Assembly (NCBI GenBank): GCA_029379385.1
Contig: CM055611.1
Coordinates: 18,732,062 to 18,796,061, forward strand
DNA: 64,000 nt
Reading direction: 5' to 3'
Source of the DNA: Quillaja saponaria
Lineage: Eukaryota; Streptophyta; Magnoliopsida; Fabales; Quillajaceae
The notes below the pieces were generated by a model that worked only from the letters and a program-made list of their open reading frames with translations, was not told where the DNA came from and searched no databases. A program made the position numbers and the translations under genes. Of the stretch, positions 48,092-61,714 are shown piece by piece; position 1 is the stretch's first letter; each line of letters begins with the position of its first letter.

Positions 48092-49742
48092 CTAGATGTT
48101 TTTCTCTTGTAACCATCTTGAGAAAGCATCAAGGGTTTTCGTATCGGCCCGGTAATGTTTTTGTGTAAATTCAAGAAGAGCTTGCCATGTGAAATCTGGA
48201 TATATTCTTGGATTTTCACTGCTAACCAAACTTGTTGGAGGAGTCACCACTTTGTCTATCTTTGGACATAGAAAGAAAGCAAGAGATTTCCTTGCAGCTT
48301 TGTTATTTACAACTGCTCTATGCAAGCAACTCTTGTAATTCCCATTTGATAAAGCCTGAAAAAGGAGAAGAAAAATATACACACAATTTACTTTAACTTG
48401 CATGGTTAAGAGTGAAAAAGATATAAAGAGAAATTGAATGTCTTCTTTCAAAATATATGATATATAGGTCATCACTTACAATAGTATATTCATTTTCAAT
48501 ATTTCAGTCTTTTTGGAGTTGAAAATGTTTTCAAAATCTTAATTTAATTTTGTAAATTTTCACGAACGTATTGACTTATTTTTTTCATAAGGATTCATAT
48601 TGTTATAGATTAAAACCTATTTTCCTGTCATAGCCTAATTATAAGTAAAACTGCAATTATTTGACACGATATTAAAACATTAGTTAGTTGTTAGCAGACA
48701 AACTTGAAACTTACTAGCAGAGTTGAGTAGATAGTTTCTAGGTACATACCATGAATGTGTCTCCGATATTGACGATGAAAGCGTTTGGGTTTGGAGTAAT
48801 AAAGCACCATTTATCGTCGACAAACACTTGTAGTCCACCAACTTCATCTTCATGGAGTATTGTTAGGGATGTGGGGTCACAATGAGGCCCAGTTCCTAGA
48901 GTTTGATCTGGTTTTTGGCATGGTGGGTAGTAATTCAATCTCATTATTGAATCATTTCCTTCAAAGAAATCTCTGAAATACTTGCACCCAACTCCTAGGC
49001 TCACTCCCAAAAGCTCCATGATAACAAGGGAGAGATTGCTCATAGCTTCACAATATTCTTGGTACACACCGCTAAGCAAATCAAATATATTAAGACAAAT
49101 TGTAATAAAATTTATAACTTTCAAAAATTCATGATGTACATGTTCTTACCCAAATGATCTGAATTCTTCACCTAATGCATTCACAAAGTATTCTTCAATG
49201 ATTTTCGAGCACTTATCGTCATCACAATACCGAAAAGAAAGTGTCTCTTTCCAAGGAAGTTTAGAAGAGAATCTTCCAGTAAAGCTGCTAGCATACCCAC
49301 AATAATCTCCAACCTGCCTTTGAGCTTTTTGTTTCTGTGAGAGTTGCATGGAAAAGAATTCTTCCATGAGCTTATGAGCTTTAGCTATGAGGCTAATATC
49401 AACTCCATGGTTAGTGATGAGAAAGAAACCATGCTTCTTGCGAGCTTCATTGATTAAACAACAAGCATTTGATATGGATAGTGGATCTCCAGAGAGGAAG
49501 CCCTTCATGTCAATAGAGGGAACTTGAAGTTCAGGTGAACCTGGACATGCTTTTTCATTATCGGGCCATATGAAATGTTGAGGTATTTTAGATTGGAATT
49601 GGAGAACAGATGCATCAAAAACCAAATCTTTCTCTTCATCATTTTCTTTCTCTGCTGTATTTCGCGGTGGGGGAGGATCAGGTAAAGGCATTGGCATGTT
49701 TGAATTGCAACTTTGAACTAAATCATATATTTTTGCTCTCAA
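48092..49742 (-). CDS. GA20ox: Gibberellin 20-oxidase, 3 exons, 392 aa
   Basis: This 2-oxoglutarate/Fe(II) dioxygenase converts GA12/GA53 stepwise to GA9/GA20, a control point of gibberellin synthesis in the cytosol. Exons are 49742-49150, 49071-48750 and 48355-48092, with canonical splice sites and phases that join cleanly. Motifs: [11 protein letters not shown] near residue 161 and NYYPPCQKP near 244, both typical of GA20ox; iron ligands His in [15 protein letters not shown] (about 261), Asp two residues later, and His in CLHRAVVN (about 317); and the 2-oxoglutarate Arg in ARKSLAFF. The length is normal (family about 370-390), and the start is the first Met of the open exon. No defect seen. 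A GA repeat and a TATA box lie upstream. The paralogue number cannot be told from this sequence. Confidence 0.96.
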
Positions 49743-49955
49743 AATATTTCACTTGGAAGACTGAGAGAGAGAGAGAGTGTGTATTTAATAAAGCCAAAGG
49801 CACTCATTGGAAAGGTCGAAAACAAAGATTAGAATCTAATAGTTTTTGCTAGGGTATTGTATATTTTCTCCCTCTAGCATCCCTTGTGTTTTTACCTATG
49901 GTGCTATATATTGGTTTTGGACTTGTAGTTTGTTACCTCTATCTCCCTATAAGGC

Positions 49956-49967
49956 TATAAATATATA
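49956..49967 (-). promoter_or_regulatory. Candidate TATA box of GA20ox
   Basis: TATATATTTATA on the minus strand lies about 215 bp upstream of the GA20ox ATG. A GA/TC repeat at about 49762-49777 sits in the presumed 5' UTR. Supported by sequence and position only. Confidence 0.45.
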
Positions 49968-51869
49968 GGGATAATAGGGAGAGAAAACTAGCAATATGAT
50001 ATGCATAAGATTTAATGTAATTGAAAATTAAAATAGGGCATATATGCTAGCTGTAAAATGAGATTATGCGTTACAAATAAGGGAAGGCAGCCTATAAGAA
50101 TGAAGGTTCTCTTCCTTAATTGGGTGCCAAAAAAATCCACCAATTAGATTCTAGTGGGTTATAATTTATGTGCATATAAGTTTATACATATGGTTAGTGT
50201 GTTCAAAGTTTAAACTGTACATGGGACACATGTATGTTGCCTCAAACAACTATGCAAAATGTGGTGTATGAATTAGACAAGTCCTGGTATAAACTGATAT
50301 ATAGAATGAAGGATATTATTGCATGTGGGGCTGATCAAGCTAGCTTTCTTAGCCTGAACTAATATAATTAAGATAAAAATAAGAATTTTGAAGCCTAAAT
50401 AGGCCTTAAACTAAATAATAGATATATTATAATGTTGTCTTATATGTGCACAAAGTTTCCTGATTATAATAAATGTGTGAGTGGTTCCATGTAAATACAC
50501 ATTTTTATAGATGAGAGATTTCCGTGAATAGAACAATATATCTCATATGTAAAGTAATAACTTCCTTTCTTAATTTATGTAAAAAAATCTAAAAATTTAA
50601 ACAATGTAATATTCCCTTGAACACATTAATGGCCCCAGATAATATTCTTTAATTCATTGCATCATTAATAGATTGTACGGATGGAAACTATTACTGATGA
50701 AGCATATTTCAAAATTCCTGGACACCAATACAAATGTCTAGGGCCAGTGGTTGGAGGCATAGATTCTACAGGGCAGCTCTAACAGTTTGTGAAATGGGTG
50801 TTACCTTATTGATCAACCAAATAAAAAATATCTCACATTTAGATATAAGAAAATCATTTCAAAAATTTATGATCAAATTCTATATTGATTTACTAAAAAA
50901 GTATTTATAAAATAGAAAACAAATTATATATAGAATATAACTTCTCACGGACCAAAAAGAAAAAGAAACATTTTTTGTGATATGATTATTATGAGATCTT
51001 ACTTTCGAACTAAATTCATGATTATTATTCAACCACATCAACACACTTTAGATGGCGTTCAATATTTTCCAGCTTTCCATTCGACTGAAGCACATCAAGC
51101 ATTTGGGCAAATGCTAATTGAATTGATGCTTGCTATGTCATTATTTCATTAACAAGAAAAAAAAAAGGAGTGGTAGTGTTAGTAGCGATATTGCAAAACC
51201 ATGCATGGCATGTTTAGCAAATCTCTGAAAAAAGAAAAATACATTGGCAGACATGGGATTTTGGTCAGCATAACAGGACAATATATAGGATGATTGCAAT
51301 TCATGTCTTTGCTGCCAAACTTTGAAGAAAGAAAATTGATAGTAATGCAGAGAGAGAGAGAGAGAGAGAGGGACACAAAAAGAGCTCAATAATGGAAGGC
51401 ATAAAATTTGGAAATTCTTCCCACTTGGAGGAAAGAAAAAAAATTTCAACATGGTTGTTGTCCAAAAGTTATTGGGTCGCTTTCTTGAGATTTGCATGCA
51501 CAATCTAGTACCAAATGCCACATTTATCAAGTGTGCTGCAATAGCTATATGAGATAGTTAAGTTAATTTATGGAAAACAGATAGTGATCCCTCTACTCTG
51601 CACCCACTTACATAAATAATTATAAACCTTATTTAGTTTTCCCTCTTTTGGGTACTTTCCAAAATCACATACCTTGTCCAACTTAATAAGTAAGTGTAAA
51701 GAGACTGATCTAATTAACCATGTTTATTTTAACAAAGCACTTAACTGCACATGCATGTCTGTAAAACAGTTTTATTTTTAGAATTTGATGAACATGGAAT
51801 ACTTTAATTGTAGTAATTCCATTACAAGGCTTCAGGTGCAAATATTTATACTGAACAGTTTTTAGAAAT
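49968..51869. other. GA20ox upstream intergenic DNA; GA repeat
   Basis: No gene found. A GA dinucleotide run of about 22 bp lies at 51349-51370. Frames overlapping it at 51141-51530 are low-complexity Ser/Leu translations of the repeat, not genes. Confidence 0.5.
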
Positions 51870-53785
51870 GTGAATTAAAAGGACGTGATATTGTGCGTTT
51901 TTATTAGTCTGCGCATCACGTGTAATAGAGAAAAGATAGAACAGTTATGGTGTAAACGCATGACTTGCATGCATCATCCATGTGCTTGGAAAATTAATAT
52001 AGACAAGTTTGAATAATGGTCATCAGTAGCATAATACCCATTACCAATTCCAGACTGCATTTATTTAGTTAACTAGTGCCTCTGAACTGAGTTTTAATCC
52101 TTTTCTTCTAGGCCCCCTTGGCTTGTTAAACTATGGGCACTTCAATTTCCCACTATTCATTTCTTTCTATACAAATTATAATACAAGTTAATCAAGATTA
52201 ATTCTAATTTTAATTATACAAAACAAACAATACATGTATAAATATTCATTCACATTCATTTCCCACTACAAAGCTAAAGTGGCTTATCTCATTCAAGTAA
52301 TATCTTTCAACATGTGCAGTTTAACCCATTTCCATATTATTGCGACGTATTGCTAGTTTTAATTGTACCAACTGCTCCAAATGATAATGTTCAAAACAAT
52401 ACTCACCAAATTATTACTTGTACCAGCAGCTCCACTTGATAATGTTCAAAACAATACTCACCAAATTACAAGAGAGGCAAAGTCCCTAAACTTAAACCAA
52501 TGACCAACAATTTCTATTTCGGTCACTTCAACCACTGTAGATATTGACAGCCACCACAGGTTATATAATATAATCTTCTCTTGTACCAAGGGTAGATGCA
52601 AGTGAGAGCCAGCAGGGTTAGCTGACCCCACTAGATTGTAAAAATATGTAATAAGTGTATATAAATTATAAAATTGACAATATTTATGCCCCTACAAGTT
52701 TATGCAAAATTGTTTTGCCCCCACTTATTTGCATGAAATAACATTTAGACCCTCGGATATTTTCAAATTTCATCAATTAATAATAATTATTGGTATCCAA
52801 ATAATTCACCGGTGAATAAAAGTCAACAACATAAAATTAAAAGTAGGGTAAATTATATTTTACATTCATGAAGTACTACTCGTTTTGTAATAACTTTCAT
52901 GAACTATTAAATTAGACATATAATAACTAAACTATAATTGACTAAAATTAAATTAAATTTGGTCCGAGGCTCAAGTCCATCAAAATAATAGCTAAAAAAA
53001 AAAAATGTCATTGTGTTCTTTGATTAATTTTGCTCCAAAAAAATGAATAAACTAAAATGATATAATTAGAAATTTCTTTCTATTAGATGCTAAGTGTGTA
53101 GCAAGAAATGAAAAAATTTTGAATTTCAATAAAAAATTTAGAAAACATATTTAGTTTTGACAATATTTGTAATAAATAGTAAACCTTAAGTATCGTTGGA
53201 AAAAATTTCACATTATTCTACCTCCACACTAACGAAATTTTCTAGATCCACCGCTATTTGTACTCTAAAAAAAACATATCAAGAGCTTGCCCATAATTTA
53301 ACAAATCAAAGGGGCCTAGAGTAAAAAGATTAAAACTTAGTTCATAGGCTCTACCTAACTAAATGAAGGCACTCGGGAACCAATAATGGGTATTATGCTA
53401 TCATTGACTATTATTCAAACTTGTCTACATTAATTTCCCAAGCACATGGATGACGCATCGTGCTTTTGCACTGTTAATACAAATATTAATTTCGGCCTAA
53501 TAAATTCCAGGCCTACCAAAGATCCTACAAATACAAGCCCTCACACTATAAAAAAAGTTAACATTCTCTACACTTGAGCTCTCCCCTTATCTATCTAGAG
53601 ACTGACTTGAGCTTCAAGAGTGCTGACAGGTCTCAGGACCACCCTGCAGGTCTCTAGCTCAGACACATGGAGGAGACCACCTCTCCAGCTCGGAACAAAT
53701 CCAACATTAACATGCACCATTACTGCTTTATTTTTCTCCTTTGCACGTAATGCGCAGACTAATAAAAATGCACAGTATCACGACC
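51870..53785. repeat. Inverted repeat of about 260-bp arms, right arm interrupted
   Basis: The left arm (about 51870-52141) pairs with the right arm (about 53285-53785). Examples: GTTTTTATTAGTCTGCGCAT against ATGCGCAGACTAATAAAAAT; CATCCATGTGCTTGGAAAAT against TTTCCCAAGCACATGGATG; AGACAAGTTTGAATAATGGT against CTATTATTCAAACTTGTCT; GTTTTAATCCTTTTCTTC against AAAAAGATTAAAAC. The right arm is longer only because a 241-bp solo LTR is inserted. The loop (52142-53284) has no gene; it contains a 58-bp tandem duplication at about 52366-52468 (TGATAATGTTCAAAACAATA twice). It may be a transposon with long terminal repeats or two opposed copies of one element. Confidence 0.8.
53472..53712. mobile_element. 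Solo LTR, 241 bp, with TGCAC target duplication
   Basis: Starts TGTTAATACAAA and ends CAACATTAACA, with TGTTAAT/ATTAACA terminal inverted bases. It is flanked by TGCAC at 53467-53471 and 53713-53717. The other arm of the surrounding inverted repeat lacks it and shows the uninterrupted site. Inside are a TATA-like CACTATAAAA and then ACTGACTTGAGCTTCAAGAG, the kind of sequence seen downstream of the promoter in plant LTRs. No internal coding region remains. Confidence 0.85.
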
Positions 53786-54078
53786 TAAATTAAAATGAGA
53801 TGCAATAGCATATGTTACCCATTAGGTAATTTTGTAAAATATAACCCTGGTTTATGAAATTACAATTTATGTTATATAAGCTAATTTTAACTTTTACACA
53901 TACATTGATAATTTTGGAGACCTAGGAGTGTGATTGTCTACAATCTTTTCACTTTTAAGTTTGTAGTCCATCTTGTTGCACAATAAATTAATCAACTGAA
54001 ACTCCTTTCATACGTTGTTAGGTGGTGAAATCTTAAAATTTAGCTTTAATCTGTTAGTAATTAATAAAATAAAAAGAA

Positions 54079-54462
54079 GGCTTAACTATTATTTTAATTC
54101 TTTATGATTGTCTCAGTTTTTAATTTAGTCATCCAAAAATATTTTTTATTAATTTCATCATCTAGAATTTAGAATTTTTCAATCAAGTTATATTTTATCA
54201 TTCTCATGGTATGCATAAATAAAGTGATTTCACATCATTTAATAATAAAATGACTAAAATTTTTTTACTAAGATATAAAAATAACTTATGTACGTTGTTA
54301 TTTTTATTTCAAGTGTGATTATTTTATTAATTCATTGTAAATAGAAGAATGAAATTTCATTGAGAAATTTTAAAGAATAAAAATAATTAAAAAAATTCTT
54401 GAAATATCAAATTAAAATTTGATGTAAACCTTGAATAATTAAAACTAATAGATAAGCCTAAA
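54079..54462. mobile_element. MITE-like palindrome
   Basis: AGGCTTAACTATTATTTTAA at the left end pairs with TTAATTAAAACTAATAGATAAGCCT-type sequence at the right end (read in complement, AGGCTTATCTATTAGTTTTA). The similarity continues inward over about 100 bp of each arm with AT-rich mismatches. No frames. Target duplication not resolved. Confidence 0.5.
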
Positions 54463-56250
54463 AAAAATACGACAATCAAGATACAAATTTGAGTTGAGGC
54501 TCTAAATATAGGTTGATATATTATTATTATTTTGAAGAAATATGGTAGATTATTTTGAATTGATATTTCTTCATGTATTTTTGTATGAAATTTGTGTTTA
54601 AATGGAATAAGAATACTCTGTATAGAATTCTATGTATGACCTTATTTAGCTAGTTGACATGTACGATTAAAAGGAAGGAAGTAGATATTTTTGTACAATA
54701 ATATCAAGCAACAATATCTTATTCCTCTATATGGTGACAAAACAAATAGATCTCTGCGTGTCTGTGATTCAATGAAATCAGACACATTCTGGTCACCATC
54801 ATGCATGTCCGTACAGGTTGTTCTGGAAGATCTTTTGGTGGGTATATAAAAAATATTGAGTGCTCCAGTCCACGAGATAGTGGGAAGAGGCAAAGATGAG
54901 TCTGATTTGATAGAGTTGGGAAGTTAAAAGAAAGAAAAGGAAGTGTTTAAAGAAGTGGGATGAAAAAGGTGGTTTGTTTTGTTCAGAATTAGAACAAAGA
55001 GGCATTAGAATCACACATCACATCCAAGGCAAGAAAACACATATTTAATTAATACCTAAGGGAAAGAAAGTGTTAAGTGCTCTATCCATTAACAGGAATT
55101 TTGAAAAGACCCATCAGAAAGAAATAAGTAAAATTAATTTCATCTACCAAATCCACCTTAATAGATAAGATCCACTCAAAAAATAAGACTTGAAACTAAT
55201 TCTCGTCTACTTATAATGGAGATATGGACCATATAGTATCTAAAACAACTTCTACCTTCTTTCTGATTATCAGGAACCACCGAGATGGCTATATGACATA
55301 AGCATAAAATGATCTAAACATCAAGGTCAGAAATTAGTATGCATATTTTTCTCAGGTAATGCCAATTAATAGTAATCATGGAGACATTGATTACTGATGA
55401 ATTCTAAATAATTTGGTTGACAGCAATCCCTATTTAGACCAATAATTCTCCACCAGTTTGCTGCTAGTTTAAACAGAAAACATGCATCCACTGGTTTCAG
55501 ACTAAACACTAGTAGTAGATTAAGAAAGGCGGTGATAAGGAATTAGGAAGTATCCTAGTTAGGCAAAACCTGCCACACATCATACTAATCCATCCAGTTC
55601 CTAAGAAATGAAAATTAAAAAATATCAAGAGCTTGTATTTTTAACTTCTGGAACAGTTATAGTACTTCAAACATGCAGGACTCTGAAATACTACCCCATC
55701 AAAAGTTAAGGTAAGTAAGCTCAGATGCACAACCACGAGAAACTTATAGAAGCTAATAATTGAAAGACAGGTTCCAGTTCCACAGCTGAGAACAAAGGAA
55801 AGAATACCACTGCCCTCCTCCCAAAAAAAAAAGTAACAACAAAACAACTTGAAATGCAAAAAGTTCATAATGGCAATCGTTTAACATATCAGAATTGCAC
55901 GCACCAAATAATAAATTCTCTAAAATAAACGATCAAGCTACAGTTGAAATATGACAGAAAAATTGACATTTAAGATACAATAGGGAGCTTTTACAGGTCA
56001 ACAGGTATGACAGATTGACAGATGCATACCTTGTTCCAAATGGGTGAGGGATGAAGTAACAAATTAAATGAATCACAAAGAAGAATAAATGCTGTGGGAA
56101 CAAGAAGGGAAAAATGGTAGTAAATACAGCAGTAAAGGAGTGATCCCTATCCCCTCTAAAATCCTGATCAGCTAAAACGAACCTTCAGTAGAGATTAGCA
56201 TGCCAGAATGAGTGTAATAATCTATGCACCTTACAGCCTCGTTATTACGA
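54463..56250. other. Intergenic and GAUT1 3' flank
   Basis: Frames at 54642-55014 and 55641-55868 are not recognised and have no supporting features. The region from about 55950 rightward probably includes the GAUT1 3' UTR. Confidence 0.4.
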
Positions 56251-59200
56251 TCATTCACTTAGCTTACAGTTGCGAAGATAGGGATGATCGTACTTAATAT
56301 ATTTAGTCCAGTAAGGTCGATACTTTGTCATTGCTATCTCCAACCATGGCTTCATATTGCCATTATAGTGTATAACTGCTGCCTTCTCAATATCGGATCG
56401 GTCAACACTTGGATTGTACCCCAAACCAAGTACATGCCATGACTTATCAAGTGGATGTGTCAGCCCATAAAATGTCATTAGCCCTGGAGGTAATGTACCA
56501 AGCTTCCAAAGCACCCTTTCTTCATTCTGGCATCAAAAAGAATAATAAAAGAACTTTAGAACATACACTCTCATTTATATGCGTGAGAAACGATTAAATT
56601 CACTCACCATATTCTGCCATTTGTGATATATGCCAGTGATATCCTTCTTCTTCCACTCCTTAAGATCAAAAATGTTCATCCCATATGCCCACCCACAAGC
56701 ATTTGGATCAAAATTTCTTGAAATATGAGGATTTGAAAAGTTAAGGTACTTGTCAAATCGGTGAAAGCTCGCACCACAAGTTTCAACTGCACCATTTACT
56801 TTCCCTTGGAGATCGACAGCCCATAATCCAGTCAAGTCTTTCTGGACAATAATGTCATCATCAAGAAAGAGGATCTTATCCAATTTTGGATAAACTTGTG
56901 GAAGATAGAACCTAAGATGGTTGAGCATTGAGAGATACTTTGGGTTCCTGTACTTCAGATTAGAAGCACTGGTTGGATGGCCTGCCTTGAAATAATACTC
57001 TTTCATTGCAGCAGATTCAAGCTGCCGCAGAACAGGGCAGTAGGATGAGTTCAGCCACTTAAATTCATCAACATTTTCGACATGAATTGTAGCTTTTCCA
57101 GGAGGATTTGACAGAAACCACATGTTCATGGCTCCAAAATTAAGTTTATCAGTAACAAGGTGAAAAACATGCTTTGAAGGATCCTGCAATTTAAAAGCCA
57201 GAGAACATCAAATCAGTAAGAGAAAGGCGGAAAGTTCGTTAATATGATATATCAAATTTTAAACATATTGTAAATGTCAGATGACGACATTCCTAGCACT
57301 AGCTTAGCCATTCTGAATATAAATCATTACAACAAGCACACGCACCCATACGCTAATACAGTTAAGAAAATCCACCTCACCTTGGCATTCATAACAGCAG
57401 AGTTGACAACAACAGAAGCAGCCAAGACATTGTCTGAGAAAAGAGCATAATGGTACAGATTTGGATTTTCCAAATTCTCACTTTTGGGGAACTTTCTCCT
57501 CTCAAAAGGAAGGAGGTAGTAATCTATGGTTAAGCGCATAGCTAAACAGTGAATTCCATTTGGCATGGTCTTAGCCGCCAACTGACTCAGAAATGTGCTC
57601 TGTTTTTTCAAGCTCCTAACCTGTTCATCCGCTGTTTGTAGCATTGCCCTCAGGTTCCCAGTAACCAACTTGCAGTCGTACAATTGTTCTCTTGCTTTTG
57701 ACAGAACTTGGCCCATAGCCTTCATTCTCTCAGGTGCACTAGAAAAGAATCACCAACTGTATGAGGAAAGAAAGAAGATCGGTATATCCAAACAGAGAGA
57801 AAGACATGCAAATATCATAAACACCTTATGGAACCTATGTCCTCCTACCTGTGATGTAGGTCACCATCAGAGGTTGATTCTCCTAAAGAATGCTGACTAT
57901 CTTTAAGCCGTGTTTGTAGTTCTTGGTATAATTCAACCTTATTCTTCATCTTTGCAATACTCAGATATACCCTAGCCATGATTATTTGATCCCGCATCAA
58001 GCGTACAGTAGAGTCAGAGTTTTCATTCTCATTTTCTTTCCTCCAAATGCTATATTTACCCAGAATTGCTGAGTCTACTGACTTGGAGCGTTCAATAGCT
58101 GCATTTTCAAGTTTTACAATTACTTCATCGTCCCGTTTCACCAACTCAGCAGCACGCTTTTCACGCCTTTTTTCTATCAGTTGCTGCATACGAGATTAGA
58201 GAATAAATGGAAAAGCTAAGTGCAATTTTCTTTGTCAAGAATCATTTGTTGATCTAGGTCAACCCACATTCTCAAAAACAAAAAAAAAAACAAAAAAAGG
58301 TATAAGTGGAGCATGCAAAAAATATCCAACAAATAGGCTTACCCTTCGGACTAGTTGTGCAGGAGAATCAACAAAATAAGCATGATCAGCTGCACAGTAA
58401 GACAAGACCATAAACCATATGAGCTATTAAAGCACTAAAATTGTCCTTTGGAGATGCTACTGATAGAAAAAAAATACTACCTGATGATTTGTCTTCTTTG
58501 CCCTTAGGTGTTTCTTTTTTTAGATATGGAGTTGGTTGTTTTGGCTTTAAAAGAAATCCATAACATAATGAATCAGCAAATAAGAATTGACAGTTTTTCC
58601 ACATTGAAATAAGCACAAGTGTAGCAGTAAGCACAAATTCAAATATAAGCATAACAGTTATCCTAACCTCAGAAGTAGAATTTGAAGTTTCTACTCCAAT
58701 CACTCGCCATGAGGCAGATAAATTGTTTTTTCTGAAATTATCAAGACTCAAAGGCCCTGTATCATTTGTGCTGGCTACAATAATGTCAATGACCTAAAAC
58801 ATAAGATAAGTCAGGGTGCCTGGTAGTACATACAATTTTTATTACTAAATTTCCAGTAGCATAGAAATAAAAATTGCTCTAAAGGAAATCTATCAACTTG
58901 CACTTGCCTCTTTGGAGAAAAGAGGTCTGAGATCCTGCAACACCAGCTTTTCTCTCCATTTGGAAATCTGCATCCACAAGGACCATAAGTAATTTCTTCA
59001 ATTATTTTCCAAACAAGGTGAATGAACCAAAGCAGCGAGAAAATGGATGCAGCAATTAGATATGTAATCAATAAAAATGGACAAATGCGCCAAATGGATT
59101 ACCTGTCTGCTTGGAACAGATGAAATATCATCTTGACCTGCAAAAAGTGGCAGTTGAAGTAGTCAGTTATAAACATGTTTCAGTTGAGCCACATCCATGT

Positions 59201-61378
59201 TGGTTGAACAAATAAAAATATAATATTCACTTCCATGTGTTAAAGAAAGAAGAAGCCCTAAGGTTTGGAGTGAGTACAGAATAGAACCACTTTATAGAAC
59301 CACGAGAAAGTAGTTGAAAACTAACAGTGAGAAAGAAATCATACGAGAAAGCAAAGATACAGCACAAACTATACAGACAATAAGAAGCTCCGTCAAAAAT
59401 TACAGTCCAGACATCAAAATTAACCTAGAAGGAAACAAAAGGAAATTGGAAGTGTGACAGGAAAATAATGCAGCCCTGCAGCGATCACTAATTTTCACAC
59501 TGGAAAAATTTTCATATCTCATTATCAAATATTTCAATTTAGAATGGGGAGGCTATCGTAATACCTACATAAAATATAAGGCTAGTTATCATTTCTTACA
59601 ATAATATAAAAACTACTATAGTTTACTAGGCACAACAGTTGTGCAAAGTTAACTACGAATCACTGAATCATGAATCTGGCAATTATGGTATGACAGTTCA
59701 CTTCACAATCTCCTTAAAGGCTTTAAACTTCACCTCAATAGGAAAAAAAGAGATACCTTTCTAGCATATGCTTCTGAGCATATGGAAGATACTATACCAT
59801 GCCACAGAGGTTTTCTATACAAAAAATACTATGCCACGTAGGATTTCTACAAAAAAAAGACTATGCCACACAGGTACAGATGACATTGGGGCCTGGATTA
59901 GTACAGAGACTACTGAAGCATACTTTGATCTTCTGGTTGAAACCTAAGTTTATGATAGGAAACAAAGGATATTAAGAGGATGGGGAAACTCCTTTAGGGT
60001 GCTAAGTAACGCAACCATAAGTTGTCATAAGAACTTGAAAAGCCAAAAAGCTGATTTCTTTTTCATTAATGGAAACAAAAGTTTGAGGCATTTGTTTGTT
60101 TATAAGGATGCAATGCCCTAAAACCCTAATGTCACTGGATTATATTATTATAACTCTTTATTCTTTATTTAATCTAATCCTAGTCATTCATAATAAATAA
60201 AACAAAATGGCCTTAAAGCAAATTAAAGAAAATGAAAATTAGACTATAAATGGAAACAGTAACACCTTGAAATAGTGGTCACTACTACAGTTACACACTA
60301 TATAGTGTTCACCACTAAGTAAATATCCATAGTTTCTGAGGTTATCATTCTTTATTGCATTTTTCCTGCATCAGAGTCCTTATGTGGGACTTGAGGTATA
60401 AAAAACTCCTACCCCCAAATTAATGCTTGTCAGTCTTACCAACAAATAGTTGAAAGTTATCATTCCTTTTGTGTTTGTAACTAAACATATTCTCCTTTTA
60501 GTTTTATTCAAACAATCATTATCATTTTCAAGTTCGAAATACAAAAGAAAAAGAGACAACAATCTCCATGATTTCTGGATTAAGAGGAAGAAGAAGCCAA
60601 TTCTACACAATCATCTAACATTTTGTACATTGTAAAATTTCTTTCATAAAGCTCATTTGCATTACCAAAACGAAGCCATGCCATTTAATTCAAAATTAAC
60701 TTCGACAATAGGCAATCATACAATTCATTCCTGTGCAAGTATGGTGTGAGTGATAAGACTATTTTTCACTGAGTAAAGGAGAATTGTGACTACCAACTAC
60801 ATTTCCACTGGAATCAAGACAACAGGATTTTAGAATCACTTCCATCTTAAAAACTATCTCACAGCCTAAGCTGGCAAATGAAATTCATTCTACCAGTCAA
60901 GTGCATTACTTTTCACTTTGGATGTAATTTTCGCAGCTCCCAGAAGCATGACAAGTCCATTTCAAAATTGGCAACCAGATATTATCAAGGGGCAGGAATT
61001 AGGTTACTCTTTGCGCCTACTTAAATAGTCTTAGAAATAGTGAAAGCACTTGATTAATCACTGCGTAATTGTGATTTACATGCAATGAGATCTCCCAAAT
61101 CCGAAATAAAATTCCACATTAACAACTAGATCCAATCTAAGCGGAAAAGTTGAGTATTCAAAAAAAAAAAAAAAAAAAAAAAAAAAACAGAGAAAAATAA
61201 ATAAAAAACTTATGCAGAATCAAGTGAAGAACTAACCACCAGTATGAAGTCCTCGACCGAAGAAGAAAACCAACGGAGCAACAAGACAAAGAAAAACTAG
61301 AATCGCTATAGGGAATCGAGATCCTCCGCTTCTATTCTTGTTAATTCCGGCACCAGATATTCCCCTCTTAAACGCCAT
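56251..61378 (-). CDS. GAUT1: Galacturonosyltransferase GAUT1-type, 10 exons, 672 aa
   Basis: Golgi GT8 enzyme that adds galacturonic acid from UDP-GalA to homogalacturonan (pectin). Exons: 61378-61237, 59137-59103, 58967-58908, 58793-58668, 58544-58481, 58389-58343, 58183-57849, 57738-57381, 57183-56608, 56526-56251. Their lengths sum to 2019 nt in one open frame. The N-terminus MAFKRGISGAG plus one membrane segment (about residues 22-41) fits a type II anchor. A charged stem contains KLENAAIERSKSVDSAILGK and KLVTGNLRAMLQTADEQVRS. The GT8 domain has FLDDDIIVQKDL (Asp-rich UDP-sugar/metal site, about residues 497-499) and HYNGNMKPW near the end. Length and order match Arabidopsis GAUT1 as I know it. 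Exon 3 ends at GAG|GCAAGT, so intron 3 is GC-AG; the other introns are GT-AG. No defect seen. Confidence 0.95.
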
Positions 61379-61406
61379 TGCCGATCAAATCCTTCAAAAG
61401 TCGCTG

Positions 61407-61427
61407 GGAGAGAGAGAGAGAGAGAGA
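61407..61427 (-). promoter_or_regulatory. CT repeat in the presumed GAUT1 5' UTR
   Basis: A GA run (CT on the coding strand) lies about 30-50 bp upstream of the GAUT1 ATG. Pyrimidine-rich CT tracts near transcription starts are common in plant genes expressed broadly. A transcription start has not been shown. Confidence 0.4.
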
Positions 61428-61714
61428 TTATAGGAGTGAAATTGCAAAGGGATCTGGTTGAATTGTGAGGGAGGGTTTATGGTAAAATGCTAGTTGAAAT
61501 CCATGAAGTAGAAGACGAGAAGTGTGATTCAATGGTAAGTAATTGCGTCTACAATTCAAAGAAAATTTAGAGAAAGAGGGAGAGCACGGGGAGAGTTTAC
61601 TTCTAGATTTTGATTGGATAATGCTCACCGACGGGAAGACTCTTTCTTTATCCTTTTTTTTTTTTTTTTTCTTCTTTTCCTTTCTACCTTTTTTTTGACA
61701 AATAATAATAATAA

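Noticed and set aside
47911..48168. 85-codon plus frame opposite the GA20ox 3' end
   Set aside because: Antisense to exon 3 of GA20ox and its flank; no independent support.
51141..51530. 129-codon minus frame with a Ser/Leu-rich stretch
   Set aside because: Produced by the GA dinucleotide repeat; no family features.
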